From a virus: 28,575 bases of DNA. Shown one piece after another: positions 24,306 through 28,575 of this stretch (positions within the stretch are counted from its first letter, which is position 1; each line of letters opens with the position of its first letter). Made by a program: the position numbers and the translations under genes. Under the pieces are notes generated by a model. That model ran no database searches and was not told where the DNA came from. It worked only from the letters and a program-made list of their open reading frames with translations. The stretch spans positions 1 to 28,575 of the IMG/VR virus record IMGVR_UViG_3300021091_000313; one strand, given 5' to 3'.

Positions 24306-24746
24306 ATGGCATACAGAGGCAGATACAAACCAGCGAACCCACAAAAATACAAAGGCGATCCGACAAACATCATTTACCGCAGTTTACTGGAGCGTAGATT
24401 TATGGTATGGTGTGACACGAATTCCTCTGTACTTGAGTGGAACTCTGAAGAGGTGGTCATACCATACAAATCCCCAATTGATATGCGATATCATCGTTAT
24501 TTTGTAGACTTTTGGGTACGATATCGTGATCGCAATGGCAATCTTAAAGCATGTCTGATTGAAGTCAAACCTTACAAACAAACAATGGAACCAAAGAAAA
24601 AAGAAGGTTTAGTAAAGCCAACAAGGCGATATCTGAATGAAGTCATGACATGGGGCGTCAATCAAGCGAAATGGAAAGCGGCAACAGAGTATTGTTTAGA
24701 CAGAAATTGGGAATTTAAGATACTCACAGAGAAACAATTGACATAA
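24306..24746 (+). CDS. 4: Head completion protein gp4 (PD-(D/E)xK nuclease fold)
   Basis: The product is 146 aa (T4 gp4/gp50 is 150). The nuclease core is visible: E29 in NIIYRSLLERRFMVW, D68 in RYHRYFVDFW, and E86-x-K88 in ACLIEVKPY, a TnsA-like arrangement. The conserved IEVKPYKQT, the WGVNQAKWKAATEYC segment and the final ILTEKQL match the family. gp4 is needed to finish DNA-filled heads before tail joining, and may trim DNA at the portal. It heads the rightward arm. No good ribosome binding site is seen; the nearest is AAAGG about 30 nt upstream, so initiation may be weak or leaderless. Confidence 0.95.
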   Translation: MAYRGRYKPANPQKYKGDPTNIIYRSLLERRFMVWCDTNSSVLEWNSEEVVIPYKSPIDMRYHRYFVDFWVRYRDRNGNLKACLIEVKPYKQTMEPKKKEGLVKPTRRYLNEVMTWGVNQAKWKAATEYCLDRNWEFKILTEKQLT

Positions 24747-24749
24747 ATA
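24742..24749 (+). promoter_or_regulatory. Possible late promoter CATAAATA (one mismatch)
   Basis: CATAAATA overlaps the gene 4 stop codon and lies 25 nt before the ATG at 24774. It differs from TATAAATA at the first base. It would drive the rightward tail genes, which otherwise have no exact late element nearby. Weak evidence. Confidence 0.3.
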
Positions 24750-24773
24750 TATGTATTCAACAACAGGAATACT

Positions 24774-25372
24774 ATGTTAATTTTTAAGGAAATCATCTAC
24801 CAAGGTGTCAATGCAGGTCAATTGCCTGCTAGAACTGTAGCGGCTAGAAATTGGTATCGTGATGCGGCAGAACAAATCTCTGCGCCAAATCGTTTATCAC
24901 CATCAAAGGTGGTTCGATCATTTGCACAAAAAAGAAAAGTCGGCACAATGACACCCGGCTACATGTATCTGTTTAAGTATGATCCAAAAGGCAAAATGGA
25001 CTTGCCATACTACGATACTTTTCCTTTGATTTTTCCAATTGAAACATATTCAGATGGATTTTTAGGCATCAACTTTCACTATTTGCCGCATCCTTTAAGA
25101 GCAAGACTTATGGATGCAATTTACAGTACAACAACTGATAAAAACTATGACGAAAATACAAAGGTGAAGATATCTTATAGCATTCTTCTAGGGCGGCTAA
25201 ATATAAAGCGTTCAAACCAACTATAAAAAGATATTTGAACTCACATGTTCGTTCACCTTTTTTAGAAATAACTGCAATTGAATGGGATATTGCATTGTTT
25301 TTACCATTAGAAAAATTTAAGAAATCAGATAAAGAAACTGTCTGGTCAGACAGTAGAAAATTGGTACGATAA
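24774..25372 (+). CDS. Conserved T4-like marine phage protein, broken by a one-base (-1) frameshift at about 25191
   Basis: The ATG frame gives 150 aa (MLIFKEIIYQGVNAGQLPAR, MYLFKYDPKGKMDLPYYDTF, FLGINFHYLPHPLRARLMDA) and then runs into an unrelated 10-residue tail (RLNIKRSNQL). Adding one G to the GGG run at 25191-25193 joins residue 140 (Gly) to a further 59 codons: AAKYKAFKPTIKRYLNSHVR, then SPFLEITAIEWDIALFLPLE and a stop at 25370-25372. That is 199 aa, ending two bases before the next ATG. From memory, relatives in marine T4-like phages have just such a FKPxIKxYLxxHV...EWDIALFLP ending, so the longer form is the original one. Function is unknown; the position suggests head or tail assembly. 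The break could be an assembly error in a homopolymer or a true mutation. Confidence 0.85.
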
Positions 25373-25374
25373 AA

Positions 25375-25956
25375 ATGTTCAGCATAACATCATTTAAAAA
25401 CAATGTCAAGATCGTAAGACCAAATCTGTTTTATGCAGAGGTAACTTTGCCACCAACAGTTGCGGCCGCCGTAGGAGATAATAGTTTTAACAACACCTTT
25501 CGTTTTCGTTGTCAGTCAACTGAGTTTCCAGGAAGAACCATTGCAACAACCGATGACATTGCATTTGGTCCAACTGTAAAATTTGGATATGATGTAACTT
25601 ACAATGATCTCAATCTTCAAATCATTGCATCTGAAGACATGACAGAAAGAAAAGTGTTTGAAACATGGATGGACAACATTGTAACAAAATCAGGAACAAG
25701 CGGTAGTGAAGGTACTGGCGGATTTGTTCGCTATTACAATGATTATGCACAAGGAGGCAAAGTAACAATTTATCAGGTCAACGATCAAAGAGTACAACTT
25801 GCTAAGTGCGAACTCAATGGTGCCTTTCCACTTGGTATAGGACCAATGAATTTGTCATGGGAAGAGTTTGATAGTTATCAAAGATTCGCAGTAACAATTG
25901 CTTATAGATATCATGTTAATGACTTTACTCAGAAAACACTTTCTGAAATCACATAA
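25375..25956 (+). CDS. Tail-tube-fold protein, gp54 (tube initiator) or gp19 type
   Basis: The product is 193 aa. It fits the T4 gp19-like tube fold: RFRCQSTEFPGRTIATTDDI, VKFGYDVTYNDLNLQIIASE with MTERKVFETWMDNIV, YYNDYAQGGKVTIYQVNDQR, AKCELNGAFPLGIGPMNLSW and a closing AVTIAYRYHV strand. gp54 and gp19 share this fold. The true tube gene 19 normally lies between sheath and portal genes, while this one lies among gp48, gp26, gp51 and the tape measure, so the baseplate-tube initiator gp54 is the better guess. It starts 2 nt after the restored stop of the broken gene and has no clear ribosome binding site of its own, so it probably relies on translation of that gene. Confidence 0.8.
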   Translation: MFSITSFKNNVKIVRPNLFYAEVTLPPTVAAAVGDNSFNNTFRFRCQSTEFPGRTIATTDDIAFGPTVKFGYDVTYNDLNLQIIASEDMTERKVFETWMDNIVTKSGTSGSEGTGGFVRYYNDYAQGGKVTIYQVNDQRVQLAKCELNGAFPLGIGPMNLSWEEFDSYQRFAVTIAYRYHVNDFTQKTLSEIT

Positions 25957-25971
25957 TTAAGGAGAAACATT

Positions 25972-26718
25972 ATGGCTTTACCACAAATTAATACACCAAC
26001 CTTTGAATTGACTTTGCCTTCAACAGGCCAACAAGTTCGATACAGACCATTCTTGGTCAAAGAGCAAAAGATTCTTCTCATGGCTCTTGAAAGCAAAGAA
26101 TCAACTGAGATGCTTCGTGCAATTAAGCAGATCATTTCAAACTGTTCTTTATCAGATGCAGTTAAAGTTGATACGCTTCCTATGTTTGACTTAGAGTATT
26201 TCTTTCTTAGACTTCGTGCAAAGTCAATTGGTGAAACAATTGATTTAAATTTAACACACTTTGAAGGCACCAATCGAAATATGGAAGAGTGCAATCATAC
26301 AACAAAGTATTCTTTAAATTTGATGGAAGTAGAAGTTGAAAAAGATCCAGAACATCAAACCAAAATTGTTCTTGATGAAGAAAACAAAATTGGTATTGTT
26401 TTAAAGTATCCAACAATCTCACTTGCAGATAAGATGCAAAGAGCAGGTGAAGGAAAAAATCAAATGGATGTAGTTGTTGATGTTGTGTGTCAATGTATCG
26501 ATTATATTTACGATGCAGAAAACACATATCCTGCCTCAGAATCTACAAAACAAGAATTGCAAGACTTCATTAACAATCTTGGGCAAGAACAATTTGCTAA
26601 AATCAATTCATTCTTCACAACAATGCCAAAGTTAAAACATACAATTCATTGGACATGTGAAAAGTGTGGAACGAAAGATTACATTACGCTGGAGGGCATG
26701 GCAAATTTTTTCGGATAG
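25972..26718 (+). CDS. 26: gp26-type baseplate hub / tail-assembly protein (T4_baseplate family)
   Basis: The product is 248 aa (T4 gp26 is 208). AAGGAG sits 7 nt before the ATG. The family pattern is clear: FELTLPSTGQQVRYRPFLVK, then KEQKILLMALESKESTEMLR and VDTLPMFDLEYFFLRLRAKS with GETIDL. Four likely metal ligands, C107-x-H109 (ECNH) and C229-x2-C232 (CEKCG), suggest a zinc-ribbon-like site; the second pair is 16 residues from the C-terminus. The gene ends in a slippery sequence (F-F codons TTT TTC, then GGA TAG) and overlaps the gp51 frame. T4 gp26 is listed as a hub assembly protein. Here its position directly before gp51 and the tape measure suggests that it is the short form of a tail-assembly chaperone pair. 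Confidence 0.93.
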   Translation: MALPQINTPTFELTLPSTGQQVRYRPFLVKEQKILLMALESKESTEMLRAIKQIISNCSLSDAVKVDTLPMFDLEYFFLRLRAKSIGETIDLNLTHFEGTNRNMEECNHTTKYSLNLMEVEVEKDPEHQTKIVLDEENKIGIVLKYPTISLADKMQRAGEGKNQMDVVVDVVCQCIDYIYDAENTYPASESTKQELQDFINNLGQEQFAKINSFFTTMPKLKHTIHWTCEKCGTKDYITLEGMANFFG

Positions 26719-26918
26719 CCTTGTCTAGTGATAATCTGACCAATTATTACAAGACAAATTTTGCTTTAATGCAACACCATAAATATAGTTTGACTGAATT
26801 AGAAGAAATGATGCCGTTTGAAAGAGAAGTTTATATTTTACTTCTAACACAATTTATTAAAGAAGAAAACGAAAGACAAAAACAACAAGAGGCACAAGCC
26901 CGTTCAAAAAGAAGATAA
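25972..26918 (+). CDS. Predicted gp26-gp51 fusion by programmed -1 frameshift (315 aa)
   Basis: If ribosomes slip back one base at 26703-26712, residues 1-247 of gp26 continue into 68 residues of the gp51 frame (FF then RIALSSDNLTNYYKTNF). Slippage at either of the two overlapping heptamers gives the same protein. This would be the long form of a G/GT-like chaperone: the gp26 part would interact with one partner and the gp51 tail with tube or tape measure. The prediction rests on four facts seen here: the -1 phase, the two canonical heptamers in frame, the nearby purine-rich ribosome-binding-like sequence, and the lack of a good separate start for gp51. Frameshift efficiency cannot be judged from sequence. 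Confidence 0.6.
26664..26918 (+). CDS. 51: gp51-type baseplate hub assembly factor (probably made through frameshift from gp26)
   Basis: The conserved part, from about 26712, is 68 aa: RIALSSDNLTNYYKTNFALM, QHHKYSLTELEEMMPFEREV, YILLLTQFIKEENERQKQQE. This matches gp51-type proteins of marine T4-like phages from memory (NYYxTNFALMxYHKYS...ELExMxPFER). T4 gp51 is longer. gp51 is needed for hub assembly but is absent from the virion. The given start is an in-frame GTG at 26664 lying inside gp26, with no credible ribosome binding site. The next options are a TTG at 26721, 24 nt from the closest GGAGGG, or an ATG at Met 20 of the conserved part that would lose the YYKTNF motif. The first 16 residues from the GTG (WNERLHYAGGHGKFF) do not look conserved. 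The stop is 5 nt before the tape-measure ATG. Confidence 0.85.
   Translation: MWNERLHYAGGHGKFFRIALSSDNLTNYYKTNFALMQHHKYSLTELEEMMPFEREVYILLLTQFIKEENERQKQQEAQARSKRR
26691..26696 (+). promoter_or_regulatory. Internal Shine-Dalgarno-like GGAGGG before the slippery site
   Basis: GGAGGG inside gene 26 ends 6 nt before the first heptamer and 9 nt before the second. This spacing resembles the stimulatory internal SD of E. coli dnaX. The only nearby in-frame ATG (26698) would make a six-residue peptide in the gp26 frame, so a role in starting a gene is unlikely. Confidence 0.55.
26703..26712 (+). promoter_or_regulatory. Double -1 slippery heptamer A AAT TTT TTC
   Basis: In the gene 26 frame the codons are gcA AAT TTT TTC gga tag. 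A AAT TTT (26703-26709) and T TTT TTC (26706-26712) are both X XXY YYZ heptamers in the correct phase. They lie 4 nt before the gp26 stop and lead into the open gp51 frame. A weak AT-rich hairpin can be drawn downstream (8 bp, GTGATAAT at 26728-26735 with ATTATTAC at 26743-26750, one G-U pair), 15 nt past the site, which is farther than usual. Confidence 0.65.
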
Positions 26919-26923
26919 AATAA

Positions 26924-28575
26924 ATGGCAGATTTAGTCGGAAAATTAGGACAAACAATTAAAGGATCAATGTCTAGTTTTGGGTCAGGCTTTAAACAAGC
27001 CGCCATCTCAGGCAATCCTGCGCTTTTTGGTGCCGCTCTCAATGGTGTCGAGAAAGGTCTTGGTGCAATTGGAAAAGAATTTCAAAAAGACCGTGAAGAT
27101 AGAAGAAGAGACCGCCAATTCAATGAAGAAAATCAAAATGAGCAAAGAAAATTAGACAATGATATTCTCAAGTCTTTGCGTAATATTGAAAAACTTCTTG
27201 AAGCAGTTCTTGGCGGCAAAAAAGAAAAGAGTGGCACAGGTTTTCTAGGAAGTTTGCTTGCTGGATTAACTGCGGCATTAGGAAAATTTTTAGATGACAT
27301 ACAAGGTTGGGGTAAAAAAATTGTTGATTTCTTCACCAAAACTTTTGATGCCCTTGCTAAAAAATTTAATGATGCGGTAAAATTTTTAAAGAGTGGTCTT
27401 AACAAATTCATACAATTTTTTGATGACTTAATTGGTCGTTTGCCAAACCTTGGTCCTAAAATAAAACAGTTCTTTGATAACATTGGAAAATTCTTTGATG
27501 ATATTTTTAAATCAATCAGAGGAAGTAAGTTAGGGCAATTTGCTGAAGATATCATTAAAGGAATTAAAGACTTCTTTACTAATGCGTTTTCTAGATTAAA
27601 AAGTAGTGCCTTTGTTCAATTCTTTGATGACATTGTTACTGGAGTTAAAAACTTCTTTACTGATGCATTTTCTAGATTAAAATCATTTTCTCTTACTGGA
27701 TTTTTTGATACTATCGTCACAAAACTTGCAAAAGTATTTGATGTAGAGATTGATCTATTCAACAGACTTAAAAGCATTTTTCAAACAGAATTTTTTAATG
27801 GTCGCTTAATTCAAAGTTTTGATGACCTTGCAAAAGTCTTTTCTGAAACAGGAATTTTTGGTAAGTTTGCCGCAACACTTGGGCTTGTATTTGAAACACT
27901 TAAGACTGGTGTTATAGACAGAGTTATGGGCGTGTTTTCAAATATGGGTGGATTCTTTAAGGGCATTTCAGAATTTACCGGCTTAGATGATTTTATGAAA
28001 ATGACTGGTGCAGGATTAGCCAAAGCACTTAAAGCATTGCCTATTATTGGTAATTTCATAATGTTAATTGAAGGTATCTTTGCGGCATTTGATACTGAAG
28101 AAATTGCAAAAGCACTTGATAAAGAAGTGACTGAGGTAACTCTTTTCGACAGGTTTAAAGCACTCATCGCAGGCATTCTAGGTTCAATCTTTGGTCTTCT
28201 TGATTTGGCGGCAATGGCTATCAAAGCCGTATTTGATATTGATTTGACTTCTGGAGAAGATTCATATCAAAAACGAGTAACAAGATTTTTAACTTCATTT
28301 ATTTCAGATAGTTTAGAGTGGGTTGGAAGTTTCTTTCAACTGATTGGTGGTGTTCTTAAATTAGATGGCGCACAAATTAAAGATGCAATGACTAACATGG
28401 CTTTAATTGCTGGTGATTGGATTGTTAGTACAATGAATATGATGATTAAAGTGTTAAATGGTGTAAGTGGTTTCATTCTTGATAGCGTCAAAAAAGTAGC
28501 AAAGTATGTTCCAGGTGGAGAGAAACTTGTTGATTCCGTAAGAGAAGCAGTTACTATTACAGAATTAGACAATAC
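26924..28575 (+). CDS. Tape-measure-like tail protein, N-terminal 550 residues (gp29 analogue; 3' end outside the window)
   Basis: The frame is open from the ATG at 26924 to the last base (550 codons plus two bases). Residues about 50-85 are highly charged and helical (KEFQKDREDRRRDRQFNEEN and on). The rest alternates amphipathic helices and hydrophobic segments (LGSLLAGLTAALGKF, KALPIIGNFIMLIEGIFAAF, FKALIAGILGSIFGLLDLAA), as in tape measures. A 27-residue unit (K-DFFTNAFSRLK and KNFFTDAFSRLK) repeats in the middle. It follows gp51 by 5 nt with no strong ribosome binding site, so translation is probably coupled. In T4 the length-determining hub protein is gp29 (590 aa); similarity to it is not obvious, so the name is by role and position. 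Such proteins span the tail tube lumen and set its length. Confidence 0.85.
   Translation, partial: MADLVGKLGQTIKGSMSSFGSGFKQAAISGNPALFGAALNGVEKGLGAIGKEFQKDREDRRRDRQFNEENQNEQRKLDNDILKSLRNIEKLLEAVLGGKKEKSGTGFLGSLLAGLTAALGKFLDDIQGWGKKIVDFFTKTFDALAKKFNDAVKFLKSGLNKFIQFFDDLIGRLPNLGPKIKQFFDNIGKFFDDIFKSIRGSKLGQFAEDIIKGIKDFFTNAFSRLKSSAFVQFFDDIVTGVKNFFTDAFSRLKSFSLTGFFDTIVTKLAKVFDVEIDLFNRLKSIFQTEFFNGRLIQSFDDLAKVFSETGIFGKFAATLGLVFETLKTGVIDRVMGVFSNMGGFFKGISEFTGLDDFMKMTGAGLAKALKALPIIGNFIMLIEGIFAAFDTEEIAKALDKEVTEVTLFDRFKALIAGILGSIFGLLDLAAMAIKAVFDIDLTSGEDSYQKRVTRFLTSFISDSLEWVGSFFQLIGGVLKLDGAQIKDAMTNMALIAGDWIVSTMNMMIKVLNGVSGFILDSVKKVAKYVPGGEKLVDSVREAVTITELDN
27569..27684 (+). repeat. Two copies of a 27-codon repeat in the tape-measure-like gene
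   Basis: ACTTCTTTACT followed by TTTTCTAGATTAAAA occurs near 27569-27603 and again near 27650-27684, an 81-bp period. The protein units are DFFTNAFSRLK and NFFTDAFSRLK. Weaker FFD and FFDD motifs upstream and downstream suggest older copies. Confidence 0.8.

Noticed and set aside
25185-25200. Programmed ribosomal frameshift in the broken 199-aa gene
   Set aside because: The site CTA GGG CGG does not allow good re-pairing in the -1 frame, and a single missing G in a G run explains the shift more simply.
25929-26294. 121-aa minus-strand frame across the start of gene 26
   Set aside because: Antisense to the confidently identified gp26; no family features.
26664-26720. Independent start of gp51 at GTG 26664 or TTG 26721
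   Set aside because: Neither has a suitably spaced SD, and the residues before FFRIALSS do not look conserved; -1 frameshift from gp26 explains the arrangement better, though it is not proven.
26777-26785. CATAAATA on the plus strand inside gp51
   Set aside because: One mismatch and within coding sequence; could feed the tape-measure gene, but there is no further support.
27133-28572. Minus-strand frames of 140, 137 and 78 aa opposite the tape-measure-like gene
   Set aside because: The plus strand is open without a stop for 550 codons with tape-measure character; the minus frames are Ser/Pro/Leu-rich mirror images.
1-28575. tRNA genes, CRISPR arrays, insertion sequences, integrase or attachment sites, strong rho-independent terminators
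   Set aside because: Looked for in all gaps between genes; gaps are short (mostly under 80 nt) and none holds such an element that I can support.

Overview
This window looks like part of the late tail and baseplate region of an uncultured T4-like marine myovirus, in the cyanophage/pelagiphage part of the T4 superfamily. The evidence is a run of recognisable T4 baseplate homologues (gp48, gp53, gp27, gp5, gp25, gp6, gp8) plus gp4, gp26 and gp51, T4-type late promoter elements (TATAAATA), AT-rich DNA, genes packed with 2-10 nt gaps or 4-nt overlaps, and fibre modules of the kind found in marine T4-like phages. No host marker or photosynthesis gene is present, so the host cannot be named. All family assignments come from reading the proteins and from memory of the families; no database search was run.

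Layout. Two gene arms diverge from a 45-nt gap at 24261-24305. The leftward arm (- strand, read right to left) encodes the gp48 tube cap, gp53 wedge, gp27 hub, a zeta-toxin-like P-loop kinase, a small protein with a T4 capsid-targeting-like N-terminus, the gp5 spike without a lysozyme domain, a small basic Hc1-histone-like protein, gp25, gp6, a very large wedge-type protein in the gp7 position, gp8, a 2054-aa DUF4815-like structural protein, a small coiled-coil protein, two tail-fibre-like proteins, and a coiled-coil protein that runs off the left edge. The rightward arm (+ strand) encodes the gp4 head-completion nuclease, a conserved protein broken by a one-base deletion, a tail-tube-fold protein (gp54 or gp19 type), gp26, gp51 and the first 550 codons of a tape-measure-like protein.

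How the genes work together. Nearly every gene builds the contractile tail: hub (27, 5), wedge (25, 6, 7-like, 8, 53), tube initiation (48, 54-like), length control (tape measure and its presumed assembly factors 26/51), and peripheral host-contact proteins (2054-aa protein and fibres). gp4 acts in head completion. The kinase, the small CTS-like protein and the Hc1-like protein do not fit a purely structural role and could be packaged or injected effectors.

Most notable: gp26 and gp51 overlap in the -1 relation, with a double slippery heptamer (A AAT TTT TTC) four bases before the gp26 stop and a strong Shine-Dalgarno-like GGAGGG just upstream, immediately before the tape-measure gene. This is the arrangement of lambda G/GT-type tail-assembly chaperones, so a 315-aa gp26-gp51 frameshift fusion is predicted. 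Other points are a one-G deletion that splits a conserved gene, a perfect 96-bp repeat inside the gp7-like gene, tandem late promoters before gp8, and a near-consensus antisense sigma70 promoter in the gp5/Hc1-like gap.
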